A stretch of DNA of 64,000 nucleotides, taken from NCBI GenBank assembly GCA_001600415.1, contig BCJX01000001.1:619186-683185 (forward strand), in the 5' to 3' direction. Positions 44,171 to 56,179 of this stretch are shown in pieces; the stretch's first letter is position 1; the number at the start of each line of letters is the position of its first letter. The stretch is from Pascua guehoae. Its lineage: Eukaryota; Basidiomycota; Tremellomycetes; Trichosporonales; Trichosporonaceae. The translations under genes and the position numbers were made by a program. Under the pieces are notes generated by a model. It was not told where the DNA came from. It did no database searches and saw only the letters and a list, made by a program, of their open reading frames with translations.

Positions 44171-47100
44171 GGCCCCTTGGTCTTTTGGTGAATCGGGATC
44201 CAGTTCGTGGACGGGCACCGTGGCGCAAGCCCAAGCGAGTCAATTTGTGATGGCTGGTCCATGTCAACGCCAACCCTCTCCCCTCTCGTTTGCTCTCTGT
44301 ACACCGTGGTCGATGCACATGCACCAGGAGCGTACGCACGCGCTTGTTCCTGCAAGCATTCTGTCCTGGCTCGCTTCAGGACGATCGCCAGGGCCCATTG
44401 CATCCGGATTCTGAGCTCTACTGGGACCGCCTTGGCATAGGCCCGTTGCTACCCCTATCATGCGCTGTACGCGCCTGATTTTTCATGCCCAGCTGCGCCG
44501 AGGTCCAATCCCCCATCGCAATGTACGCACCACAATGACACGCCCACATTATCACCGCATTTACACAGGGAGACCCACAAGGGTATCGTTATCGTTCACC
44601 CCACCCCAACGGGCCAGCCACACACCCCACGCGCAGCATCCCTGCCGTACGCTGACGTTCCCCAGCGCACCAGTAGTGGTTGCTCCGACGAGTGCGAGAT
44701 CGCCAGAACCTGCCTAATATTACAAAAAGCGACACGACAAATCCTTCTGTCAAAGCGTCCCGGTCGCCATGATGAGAAGTTTCAGAACCACTCCGAAACC
44801 GAGGCACAGCGCTGGTTTCCAGGTCAACCGACCAGCAGTCCAGGCCAGGCTTGCCGCTCTCCTTCGGTTCCATATCGCTTGCCTGCTTCTTCACCCTCAT
44901 CCGAATCGGAACATCCGCCTACAGCCGGGGCAACGGGCAAAGCAAGTGTCAGCAGCATATCAGAGGGCTGTCGGCGTTGTCCCCGGCCGGGGGCGGCGCC
45001 GGCGTCTGCGTTTAATTCTGACGACTCACCGTATCCCCCAGTTTTCATGCCAGCCTCCTTCACAGGTTGCACCCACCCCAACTTTTCAGTACCCTCACAT
45101 GCAAAAAACGGTGCCTTTCCTTGGCTCGTGGTCCGGTAGGGCCCTGCGGGTGGGCAGCAAGTGGTCTGTGACTCATGGTCTTGAATATGCTTCACCCAAG
45201 CGCGCGGAGTGGTCAACACATTCGGTATACCGGCCCGCCACCATGCCACCGGCTGGCAACAGGCCGCAGGACTCTTGGATCGGTCCCGAGTCTAAATGCT
45301 GGAACAGAGCGGGATGGTCTGTGTTTGATTGATTGCATTTGATCACTTTGCACCTCGTGGCTTGCAGCTAGCGTTGCTAGTTTGGGCGCCAGTCGAGCGC
45401 CATCGGGCCATTATCTATGTATTGTCCCATCTGCCCATCACGCCTCTTCATGCTCACACCCTTGTGAGAGTGACGGCTCGCATGCTTTTCACTCGACACC
45501 TTGAATCGATTATGTATCCTTGTCACGTCTGTATAATTATAAATTGTGCCGGCTTGCAGCCTCGGGTGGCTTTGTGGTTTGAGGCTTGTCGTCGTTGACC
45601 CAGTCGCATCGCGTTGTACGCCGTCTACGTCATTGGCCAACCCGCGCCTGGCGTGTCTCCCAGGGTTTGTGTGCGGTTTGTGTGGGCCAAGATGGTCAAC
45701 CACGTCGCTGGCGGGGTGGTTCCCTCCGAGTGTTGCATGGGTTGGACCCACTTTGTTTCTCTGGTAACGGTTAGGTCAGGCAATGCAGGCAACCCAGGTG
45801 CTACTATTCTCGACTAGTGCCCACCCATTTCCCCTCTCTCTTGCCTTGCTGAATAATAAACCCCCTGTCGCTCTGTCGCTCTGTCTGTGCAAAGTGATCT
45901 GCAACACAAACGACACACACGGCGCCCAAAGGCCAAATAAACAGAGGCACCCGCCATCAGCGGAAGACGCCACCACCGGCGAATGCTTTGACAGCCTCCT
46001 CCATCCTCTCGGTCTATTAGCATCTAGCTTCAAGCCACGCGTAACGTCTTGCCCATTGCCCATCACCCATCTGTGGCCGTCGATCATGCCGTCGGTGGCA
46101 TGTCGCCGAGTACCCATGCCACGACCAAGATGGCCACTGTGGACGTGCTAGTGGATCAGCGCGGATCCCCTAGTTGCTACCATCCTGTATATCCTGCATG
46201 TAGTGGACGCCAACTACCACGCCAGCCACCTTGCATCTAGACCACTCCGATGAGAATCTCCGCAGACCAAAGACCCCAGACCGACATGCCGGAGTCCCGG
46301 CATCTGGCGATCAACATCCCCGCTCTTTGTCCCATCTCTCCATCGCACAACTCTCGAACTAGACGTTTGCAAGCAACTCGAACCATCTAGAGCGGGCTAG
46401 CGCATCACATGGATGCACCCCGTGCCTCTCTGTTCCTACCCTAGCGAGCAACAAGCAGTCTGCAGCCTGTCCATTCCTCCCCATCCGATCAACATGAGGA
46501 AAAACCATACCTCCAAGGGGCAAACGTTTCGCCAAACCTGCAGTCTCGACAGCTGCCGTGTTGGTTGTTTGCGGCTGGCAGTGCACACATGCCAGTGCCT
46601 GTCCGCATGTCGGTGCCTCCAAGGGGCCTCGGGTCAAAGGGTCATACCCGCCTGGTGGTGTCTGGCCAGGAGTGCGGGATCGTGCCTTACCCAGACAGCC
46701 GGCGGGGAGGCTTACCAACGCGCCTGATTTGCTTTGGTCGTCTGCTCCGCTTGTGCCGTTAGCATTCCCGCAGGTTGTCGTTGATGCTGTGCCATGCTGT
46801 GTCTTTTATTCTTCTCCAACTGACCGCTCGTCTGCCTGCCCCAACGCTCATCACATGTTGTGAAACGCCCCACCACTGCAACTAGCACCACCCGACCCCC
46901 CTTGTGCCTCTGTGGCCAGGTCATGCCTTGCTTATGTACGCCGGACTGACAGACAGCACCTCGGGGAGCCGAGCCCCTGACCATCTCCCAGTTTGTCACC
47001 CGCAGCACACTGTACACGGCCATCGCCCTAAACTCTACCGACTGGATACCTCCATTTCGGAGCATTCCAACACCCAGAAGTTGGTCTCGACAGGGCAAGG

Positions 47101-49263
47101 GTATCAAGATGTGGCTGGAGGTGCTTGCGGCCCACGTACACGGACAGGTAACAAGGTTTGGTCAAGCCGATGTTAACGGACCAAGAGTCGTCAGACCAGG
47201 AACGCCGCAGTGAAGGTTGGCGATCAGACACAAGGGGGGAGCGGGGAGCAGCGGATGCCGTTGCAGACCACGTCGTCGACGTTCGAGATGTCGCGGGGCG
47301 CGGTTCTGGGGTGGTTGGAGACGTCTCGGTTATTCGAGACGAGGCTGCCTCGGACAGCCGACGTCTCGGGAACTCGTGGCAGTTGGGGAGCTGAAGTGGC
47401 ATCGCCATCTTCAACGTCCTTCTGAGATGGGCCTTCACTAACGTTGCCCACAACGCGCCACCTCTTCATCATTTGCAACGCTTTCACCGCCTTACTCGTC
47501 GACATACTCCTGTACCCGTTGACTCCCCAGGTGTGGCGATGCGGCCTGGGACAAGGCCTAGAACGGAACGTACACCAATCCCCATCGCGTGTCCCCAACA
47601 CGTGTAAGTACAGGGGGCCATGTTTCAGCTCTGGCTATGCCCCAAAGCGGTCACCATTCTTATGGTTAGCCTCCCTCGAAGTCAAGGCCAAGGGCGCGAT
47701 GGAGGTCCAGACAAAACAAGTTTGGGTCCATACAGCTGACGACTGTTGGTGTTGTTCACTTCGCAACCCAGCCTAAACAAGCCGGTTCGGCAGTGGTGTC
47801 CACCCCACATAAGACCCCAGTATTAACAACAAAGCGAAACGGCCCCATTCCCAGAAGGCTCTCGCGCCGTACAGCATTGCACCACGCATTCACACACGGC
47901 TTACCAAGCTCCTCTCACCGCATAATTACATTCGGCTTACCAAGCTCCTCATCCCCATACAGATGGCACCTTCCCCACTTTCCCCACAGTCTCATCCTAC
48001 CACGAACAGCCCACCCACCCCATAATACTCGAAGCCCTCTGTCGCCTGCTCGATGCCTAGCCAACGACGCTTGTCGCGCCACACTTACTGCCGAGTAGCT
48101 CTATATCCGGCCGTTCCCACGGCTGGGCATGCACGTGTCTGGGGGCCCGGGTGCGGCAGGCCGCAGAGTATTCTAACTCGCGGATACTGACCAACAGCAT
48201 GTCGCCAGATCACACTTGCGAGTCCCCGGATCCCACATAGCACTCCCCCGACCCTTCACAGGCAACGATACGTACAGCCCCACGCTCTATCCAGGACGCC
48301 GAGAGCCCGCTTATATGCCTTGCTGTGCGACTGGGGTGCGCGCCAATCTTGGACTCGTCGTCGCAGTGCTGCGACCACGGGGGTATGATTCGTCGAGGAG
48401 GATCGTAACATTGCTCTCGGTAAGGTCATAATGCTCCGTGAGCTCGTCATCCCCGCTCCACTGTGCAGTGGGGTTGCAACCACTCGGCATGCGGGATTGA
48501 GCGGCTTTGGGGCTAATGAGAAAGGCCGGCACGTGCCAGGGCTAGTTCGGCGTTGGATCGGTTGGGCACCAGAATTGGCGCGGCACATGGTCCAGTTGAG
48601 GCAGGTGGCTTCTTCCGGATTCCCACCACCAATGCCACCACCAAGGCCACCAAGGTCAGGTGCTGCGATGAGAGCCGTGATGAGTGCGTCGTGTCGGCTG
48701 TGTCGGCTGCGTCGGCGGAGACGGCCGCGAGCAGTGGGTGTGGCGAGAGTCTTGTTGTGCAAGATGCCCCTCCTCTCCACCACCCTTCTACCCACCCGCC
48801 TCACAGTGGGCGGTTATTGAGGGTCACATACACCTCTACCATTCCCAAGTAACGCCTGGGATGGGCCAATTCCGAGCTGCAATAAACCATTTCAATTGTC
48901 CTTGGCATGGTGGAAATAAATGTGCCTGTCATATGGACCGTCGGATTTGGGGTCACGGTACGGAGTTTCGCTTCTGATCAGCACCCAACCACCTGTGTAC
49001 TCATCTGGTCAGTTACTAAACGTATATTATCTCTTCAGTGTCCTCTGGATCGAGCTCGTTGCGACTCCACCGCGATATTTCAGTCAAGGACCCCTGTTGG
49101 AAGATGAACCTGTGTCGGGCGCCACAACACAGATACTTCCTGAACCCTATGACCTGGGGTTGCTGCAGCTGGAGCATGGCAGTGTCGCACTCACCCCCTC
49201 ACTACTCTCGATCTGGGCCGCTCGCCGCGACACCACGACATTCTGGCCCCCTTGCAGCTCGTA

Positions 49264-49392
49264 CAAGTGTGCCCGAAAAGTCATGAGACGGCCACATTAA
49301 GCTCGGGTACGCGCGCAGTCCGTATACAGGGAGGCGCGGGACAGGTGGGATACAACAAGCAAGAAATAGCAGTGTGTCCACTTGTCATGCCA
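49264..49392. mobile_element. Degenerate MITE-like copy
   Basis: Begins after TA with caagtgtgcccgaaaagtcatgagac and continues ggccacattaagctcggg, then gatacaacaagcaagaaatagcagtgtg. This parallels in order the interior of the copy at 27932-28122 (gggtacaacgaagcagcgaacatcagtgtgg). No clear right terminal repeat, so it appears truncated. Confidence 0.55.
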
Positions 49393-50441
49393 TTGCATTG
49401 AGTGTCAACTTGGACTAGACCGACGCCGACGAACAAGAATTTCCACGCTCGCGTGACTGGTCCGTTCTTGGCGGAGAATGTAATCCAGTAGGTGGAGCCG
49501 TCGCGACCCATCGGTGGGGGTGACGAAAAGGAGATGTTGTCGTCGTCAACGTCGTTCCCCCAACCATAGCCCCTTTAAGAAGATGGCAGGCGAGCATGCT
49601 GGCAGCCGCATCGCGCCACCCCCGCGGTGTGCTTGGAATGATGCCAAGACAATGTTCTGCCACTGCGCCTTGCCTCGTCAGCAGGATTCCCACTGTTAGG
49701 GGGCCATGGCCCTCCGCGCCCGTGAAACCTATCGCCAACTGGCCGTGGTCCAGAAGCACAGAAGGCCCTCAAGTAGACCAGCTCCGCGGGAACGGCGGGC
49801 AAATCAGGCCGGGGACTGCGGTATGCCTCGTTTTCGCAATAGCGATAAATCGCAGAAACGTCAACGATGGCATGGCGGCAAACAGGCTTTCCCATGCACC
49901 CAAGCAGTTAGGCATCCGAAATCACAAACACCCACTGTAAGGGCGCATAGCTCTAAATGCCCAGAAACCTCCCTTCCCATGATTGACAGTGTTTGCCTCA
50001 GAGGCCAGTTCGCAGGGTTTGCCATGGTCGCCTCAGAGATAAAACCTTCAACTACAGGTACCCCCAAGAATCCCCCCCTACTCAGTTCGTTCCTCCCAGA
50101 ACTTCCAAATGTTCTTTAAACGTTGGGGATTGTGGCACTCGTTCATATATTCAACAACAACCGCCACGGACAGACGTTGAGAGGGGGCGTCTGGACCGAG
50201 GTCGCGGTCATCGCCTATCCAAGCCCATGACGGGAAGGAGTGCTGGCCGTATGGCTCTCCCACTCGACACCAACGGACTTGGTGGAGCTGCAAAGTAGAG
50301 TCTGGGCAAAAGTCTGGCGACAAGTTGAGATCCTAAACAGGCATGTTGGCCGCTTGGGCACAGTCGTAGCACAGGATCGGCCCATGGGTACATGTCCTTA
50401 TATACAACTTCTAAGCCACATATTTAAGAAAATAAAGAAAG

Positions 50442-50545
50442 GGTCGCGTGGCCAAATGGTACGGCGTCTGACTACGAGGTTTCAGAATATGTTTCATATT
50501 CCGAGTGTTATCAGGAGATCGCGGGTTCGATCCCCGTCGTGACCT
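50442..50545 (+). tRNA. tRNA-Arg(ACG) with an intron
   Basis: The acceptor stem GGTCGCG pairs with CGTGACC (one G-U). The D-stem GCC/GGC sits in the A box TGGCCAAATGG. The anticodon stem TCTGA pairs with TCAGG, and the loop CTACGA-A gives anticodon ACG (arginine, inosine-modified). An intron of about 32-33 bases follows anticodon-loop position 37 (from ggtttcag to about gagtgtt). The T arm GCGGG-TTCGATC-CCCGT contains the B box GGTTCGATCCC. The Pol III terminator follows directly. Confidence 0.93.
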
Positions 50546-50549
50546 TCCC

Positions 50550-50554
50550 TTTTT
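50550..50554 (+). terminator. Pol III oligo-T terminator of tRNA-Arg
   Basis: TTTTT five bases after the last tRNA nucleotide, the usual RNA polymerase III stop signal. Confidence 0.85.
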
Positions 50555-52479
50555 GATTTTGGTCGACCGTCGTTGCTGGTTGGTGTGTGTTGAGGGATGT
50601 TGTTGGATCGGTTGAAATCATGTATAGGAGCCGCTTGGGGTTGGGGAATGGATGTGTGGCGGTGCCACAGGCGTGTGGGGAACGTCTTTGAGGGTCATTG
50701 TGCCTCCCCCCGTCATACTTGGTGGCTCTTCTAGCTGTCCCTCATGTCTGTTCGCCTCTGAGAGCTGTCGGCGGCCAGGTTTTCGCCGTCTCCTAGCCAG
50801 TGGCAGATAGCGTGACCCTTGAGCAGAGGGCAGTAGTGCTCATGAGTGGTATCTACTAGTCTCGCGAATATCATCCCGGTCACCATGTCTCGGCCGTGAC
50901 CATGCGGGCGTTAAAGCTCACATCCCTGTTGTGTCTCTTGAGTCCCAAAGTACGGTGCGCTGTCAATTTCGGTCACCAGTGACGTCCTGATGAGATCCGC
51001 TACTGGTGTGGTCGTTGAACATTGGGTTCTGGATGATGGCGATGCCTTGGATGTCATTTTCGATGTGCCATAAGAGGATGTGGGTTCGGCCGAGTTGTTA
51101 ATGTGGCAGTAGGGATACATTGACTGGTGTCGCCAGAAGGTATTGCCAAAACGTGACAAGGCTTCGTGCCCAATACCTGCCATTTAGTCTGTGATTATCA
51201 GAAAGATAGTGGGACAAGTCGGTGTTGTTCGTCGAAGGTCGCGGGTCGCTTTTGCATGGGGTTGCAATAGTCCAAAATGACTCTCAATCAAGAGCTGGTT
51301 ACGGTCCCCATAACTCTGGTACCCAGACGTCAGAGTCCCTTCGGCCTACACTTGTGAACAAGGTTCTCGTGATCAGTTGACGGGGCACTGTCTTGCCTCT
51401 TGTTGAGGGGGTTGCGTGTTGGCCGGACTGCCTTGGCGGAGCGGAGCCGAAGGCGAAGAGACCGTAGTGGGGTATTTTAGAAGGTAATATTATGGGTTAT
51501 TGTACATCTGACCCACCGATACTGTGCAGACAGTGAAGCAGGGGATGCCATCAGCCATCAACCATCAACCACCGGTGGACGTTGTACACAAGACCTGTGT
51601 TTGAATGTTTGGACATCTCATGTGCTAATGGGAAGCATGGGGCAATGGCAAGTTCGTTCGTACACGATATTTTTCATTGTTATTTTCATTTGTTTATTTA
51701 TTCGCCTTATTTTGGACTGTTGCGTTCAGGTCCTGCAGAACGCTGTGCACTCCCGTTTAGCGACTGGGCCCACGTCATGTAATCGCATCGACGCCCGAGA
51801 CAACCAGCAGGGCCTCGACCTCGGGAACCGGGAGCAGTGACTATGGTAAGACTTGATATGGTGCAATTAACCATGCCATTGGGATGAGGGTGTGTGCTCT
51901 GGTGGCTGCACCATTGTGCTTTCATTGGAACCAGCAGCATGAGTTCGCGCCGACAAATCATCCAGAAGGAGCCCATAATACCTCTGACAGCGCCGTCGGT
52001 TCTCTCACCCATGCTCAACTCCACCCCCAAATCATCCACGCCTTCACCCTTCTTGACCTCCCAACTCCTTTACATAGGGCATCTCCCGCTCTGCAAACGC
52101 CTTCTCGCTCAGGTCAATCTCCCTCGGTCTCTTGCGGCGCACAACCTCTCAATCCCCAGTGTGCTTCTGGCTAGGTCACAACCGAAGAGTAGCCATGCCA
52201 TGAAATCCATGGCTGCGAAATACCCATCTCACCCACTGACCACGGCAAACCACACACACAGCCAACGGGTCACCCACCTGCTCCCACCAGACGAGCTTGC
52301 AAGAACACTACTACATGCCGACCCTTACTCTCCCCCACTTCGTTCAGATCCAGTGGATACCATGGGCCAGCCAATGTCGATTGTGTATTCATCACAGCGT
52401 AACAAACAACACATCCATACAACACCACCGACCACCCCCCGCCCAATGTCAGCCTCACCCTCCACCCGCCACTTCACCC
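50555..52479. other. Intergenic stretch without recognised genes
   Basis: About 1.9 kb downstream of tRNA-Arg. Local base composition is more AT-rich around 51480-51720. No supported gene, RNA or repeat was seen. Confidence 0.45.
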
Positions 52480-52815
52480 CTACTCCTTCGCGACCGCCGT
52501 CACACTCGACGCAACAGACGCCCCATCATCATCCACCCGGAACCACCCCGCACTGTGCGCGCCCCCATGGCCCGTGTGGCGGTAGGCATCGTGATCGTCG
52601 CGCGCACCCGCGTGGCCCACGCCACAACCCCGGGACGCATCAGTCGCGCCAGGGGGGTATCCGGGGGGATATCCGCGCCAGACGCCGAGGGGGGGCATCT
52701 TGCGCGCCTGCCTGCGTTTGCGCCATGTGAAGAAGAGGAGGAGCGCGAGGGGGGTGATGACGAGTATGACGATGGCGAGGATCTGGCGTTAGTGGGTTGG
52801 GGGGGGGGGGGGGGT

Positions 52816-52846
<31 letters not shown>

Positions 52847-53042
52847 GAATCCCATCGCTCGCTGCTCGCTGCTCGTGTCGCTCGCTGTTCGCCACCCGTG
52901 ACTGCAGCTGCCCTGGTGATATCTAGCTCGTTCTGGGGACAGGTGCAATGTTCGCCACTCCCGCTCGGCCACTCACAATGGCGACAATGTACACCCAGCT
53001 CGGCGTCCGCCCGCCGTCGTTGTCGTCTTCCCAGAATACCAT
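52480..53042 (-). CDS. Small single-pass membrane protein, 122 aa
   Basis: Two exons (52977-53042 and 52480-52782) total 369 bases, 122 aa. Unrecognised family. After a short acidic N-terminus (MVFWEDDNDGGRTPS) comes a single strong transmembrane helix formed across the splice join (WVYIVAI / ILAIVILVITPLALLLFF), then a basic stop-transfer stretch TWRKRRQARK and a Gly/Pro/His-rich tail (GYPPGYPPG; HTGHGGAHSAGW). The positive-inside rule predicts a cytosolic C-terminus. The 194-base intron contains a 46-base G-rich homopolymer. The first Met could be internal, with further exons encoding an ectodomain upstream (as in the gene at 206-1845), but I could not find them. Confidence 0.65.
52799..52844. 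repeat. Poly-G tract (16 G, T, 29 G) inside an intron
   Basis: Two G runs separated by one T, within the intron of the minus-strand small membrane protein (poly-C on its sense strand). Confidence 0.9.
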
Positions 53043-54649
53043 GATGTCGGTTGGGATTGTCAGTGGGTGAGTTGAGTTTACATCACGAGTGGGTCCTATA
53101 TGGATGCACAGCAAAGCACTAGCCGACGCGCGTCCTCTCGCCTCCGAGCAAGCTGCGAGGCATGCGAACCGCGTATGTCATGCCGCGTTCATGAGCAGTG
53201 CAGGGCACATGGAATGAAGTGTGGCTGGCATGGCATGGGTGGAATGTACGGTTCCCATTCCGCTAGGCACTGATGGGCTGGGTCGAGCGGGTGACGCGCA
53301 GGTGGAGTCAGGCTCATGGGCGGTTCCGATTGCATGCTGAAGCTACGGGCTGCGGTTTCCATCTGCTCGTCTCCGTCAACGTGTTGCATACCGTGCAGGC
53401 CGCCAAGGCCACCAAACGCTACCGATACTGACGCGCATTGGTGGTTGGGAGACGCCCAGGCGCGTCCGAGGCAGCCTTACGGGCCGCACGTCCATTTGAT
53501 CGACAGGATGACGTTGGCCAACGCATTATGCGTTTCGGGACGCTCAAAAATACTCACTATGCGACTTGACCCCTCTTACCCGGGAGCGTAGTGTGGATTT
53601 CACCAGCCAGAAATGGGCACTGTGGCGTACTCGGCGCCAGCTTCGTATCTCACCACTGCGGCCCCGCACGCGCCGTCCGCGACCGTACGTCATGGAGCGC
53701 TGCGCGGCTGCGGCCCTGCGGTCTGAAACACGTCGAGCACTACGCGTCGTGACCGCAGTCGTGACCGCACCCAATCTTGGATGCTCGACTTGCGTTGCAT
53801 CCGTCACTTCCGAGCCAACCTTGATGCCCCCAACCCCCGGCAGTCACTCGGACCCAACCTAACCTTATCCCCCGAAATGCGGTAGGGAAACCAATGCTGC
53901 CGAGAGTTCCGCAGCAGGGCTATGCTTGGTCGAGTGTAAGATTTAGAGCTGGTTGCGCGGATGTGCATGCCGTGGATCGCACACGACGCGACGGAGCCCT
54001 GCAGGCCTTTGGACGCGTGTGCTTTCCTTCCATCGACCTTGAGTCCACGCCGGGGGGATTATCGTGAAATCGCGGTAGTGCAATCCGGGAGTCGGTGACC
54101 GACGAGGCGTGGCAACGGCGATGGGAAGCAGCGGACTGGTGAGCACGGCCGCGAAGATATGGATACTGTACAGTTGCGCCCGGAAAGTCATGAGGCTACA
54201 ATGTTCAGCTCTGGCCAGGCCAAGATGCGCATAGGCGCTCTACCGACCAAACGATGGTACGGCAAGCGACCACACTGATGTGCCCTACTCGTTGAACCCT
54301 GCATTGCCTGCGGGCACCCAAGCTCAATGTGGCAGTCTATGGACTTTCCTCACACCTGTACAGTATGTGCGGCTCGTGGCCGCTCGAGAGAAGGATACTG
54401 TACATTACCAAGTACAAGCCTCATGGAATGATCTATGAAGGATATCGACTGGATGGGGCAACAGCGCAGAACCCAGTCCGACAACCAATGTCCGGGAAGA
54501 ATCCATTAGATAATCAGAAGGCGCGGACCAGCACGTCGTTTGCTGGGGGTCAGTCTGGGCTCAGAAGGCGAGGCAATGCAGGCTTGCAGGTCGTGACGGC
54601 CGACGCGGGCCCAACGCTGCAGACTCACCAACTATAAACCTTAGCCGCA
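53043..54649. other. Intergenic region containing a complete MITE
   Basis: No supported protein gene. The best-preserved MITE copy lies at 54171-54358. The region 53100-54170 might hide upstream exons of the small membrane protein; I could not define any. Confidence 0.45.
54171..54358. mobile_element. Complete MITE-like element, 188 bp, TA-flanked
   Basis: Begins CAG and ends CTG, with TA dinucleotides directly outside on both sides (54169-54170 and 54359-54360), as in Tc1/mariner insertions. The ends are imperfect inverted repeats: cag...ggaaagtcatgaggctacaatgttcagct on the left versus the reverse complement of agctcaatgtggcagtctatggactttcc on the right. The interior matches 27932-28122 in inverse orientation. 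No coding capacity. Confidence 0.78.
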
Positions 54650-56179
54650 CTAGACCTGGATAGGCGTACGCGGCTCCGACTCCTCGACAATGCTCGGGGG
54701 CACATCGACGCCGAGCTGCGCCGCGAGCTGGGCAGCGAGGAGCAGCTCCGAGTCCTCCATGGGCCCCTCAAAGCTCAGGCGGCCGTACTTTGCCGACCGG
54801 CGCGGGTCAAAGCTCCCGGGGCGCGAGCGGCGGCGGTTGCTCCGCACGCTGCTGTTGCGGCTGAGGCTGCCGTCGGGCGTGCCGATGCGCGTGTCGGTGG
54901 TGTCAGAGGTCGTGTCGGTGGTGTTGTCGGGTGTGTCCGAGATGCTGCCCGAGGTGCCGTCCGAGGTGCTGGGCCTGTGGGGGCGGCCGTCGGGTGTGTT
55001 GTCCGACGGTCCAGAGGCCGCGCTGACGCTCGTGTCGCCCTCTGCCTCTTCACCCGTCCGGGCCGGGTAGAACTTTTCTTCACCCTCCCGCACGGGCGAC
55101 TGATTCCCTGTGTGGCCGTTCTTCATCTCTCCCCTGGACCCGCCTTCGGCCGTCTCGATCATCTCAACCTCTCCTCCCTTCTTCTCGTCCTGGCCTTTCC
55201 CCTGCTCATTCCCTCCCACCACCATCCGGGGCCGCTTCTCGAGCTCGGCCCCGTCGTACGCCTCGGACACCCGCGGCGATGCCACGTCAGAGGTGCGGGG
55301 TTCGGCGGGCGTCTTGCCCTGCGCACGCCGTGGCATTTCCTCGTGACGTGGGACCTCCTCGCGCCGCTGCCGCCACACCAGACTCTTCCCGCGGCGCGGC
55401 GCGTTGACCATATTCGGCGGAGCGGGGTACGAGCTGGGCGGGAGTGTGGGGGTCGGATGGCCGAGCGGGGGTGTGGGCGAGTGGTATATTGGGCCATGTG
55501 TGGGCGGGTGGGGGAGCGAGTGGGCCGACGACAACGGACCGGGGGGGTAAGGTGTCAATGGCGAATGTGGCGAGTGGGGCGAGTACGAGCCGAGTCTAGA
55601 CGAGTGCGTCGAGTAGGGCGACGGGTAGGGCGACGGGTATGGCGACGCGTACGGCGACAGCGGCGCCAGAGGGGCCAAGGGGGAATGGGGTGACAGCGGC
55701 GACCGTGGCATTGAGCCGCCCGCCGACAGAGGCGACCGGGACCGTACAGGGGAGCGTGGAGGCCGCAAACCGCCCGGAGACCGCGGTGGCGTCGTCCGAC
55801 CCCGCGGCTGATGTAATGGCGACACTGGCCTGCCTGCTGGTTGCGGCACAGCGAGCCCCGCCTCGGTCGCGCGCGCAATGTCCACCTTGCCATCTGCAAG
55901 GTCCAGGTCGTACTGTACGCGGCTGTATGGCTTTTCGCGCGCGAGAAAGGGTGTGTGAAGGTCGCGCTCGCGGTCTTGTGCTTGTTCTCGTCGGCGGGCG
56001 CGGCGACTTGATACGATGAAGCCCACGACAGTGCCAATGACACAGAGGGTGAAGATTCCCGCGGCCTGAGAGGGTCAGCGTTTGGTTCGGGAGAGGGGAG
56101 GTCAAAGGTGGGGTACCGCCAGGAAGTGACAGCGGACCGATGACCTGGAATAGGTCGGAGGTGCAGTGTCGGGCGCCAT
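54650..56179 (-). CDS. Single-pass membrane protein with Pro/Ser/Tyr-rich cytosolic tail, 492 aa
   Basis: The main exon 54650-56065 and a tentative first exon 56117-56179 (MAPDTAPPTYSRSSVRCHFLA) join in frame to 492 aa. Unrecognised family. The join creates one transmembrane helix (FLAAAGIFTLCVIGTVVGFIVSS) followed by a stop-transfer SRRARRREQ. The long tail is disordered. It is rich in SP motifs and has SPYPSPYPSPY repeats at about residues 145-160, followed by an acidic/Lys stretch and a TDTTSDTTDT run. It ends PPSIVEESEPRTPIQV. A tail rich in proline-directed phospho-sites on a membrane anchor suggests a signalling or cell-wall-stress scaffold, but that is guesswork. The donor of the first exon (gtaccc) is non-canonical for this genome, so upstream exons may be missing. 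Confidence 0.6.

Larger units (their letters stand above)
41061..50441. other. 9.4-kb stretch without a supported protein gene
   Basis: Both strands carry many overlapping open frames, but they are low-complexity, mutually overlapping and without family motifs or consistent splicing. The stretch contains a second G run (41786-41801), a ggtacacac repeat (41843-41875), a ctgg tetranucleotide run (about 42226-42243), a poly-T with an N (about 44139-44170) and a MITE-like relic (49264-49392). The minus strand of 41.1-43.4 kb is CT-rich and could be a long CDC25 leader or promoter. Non-coding RNAs cannot be excluded. Confidence 0.5.
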
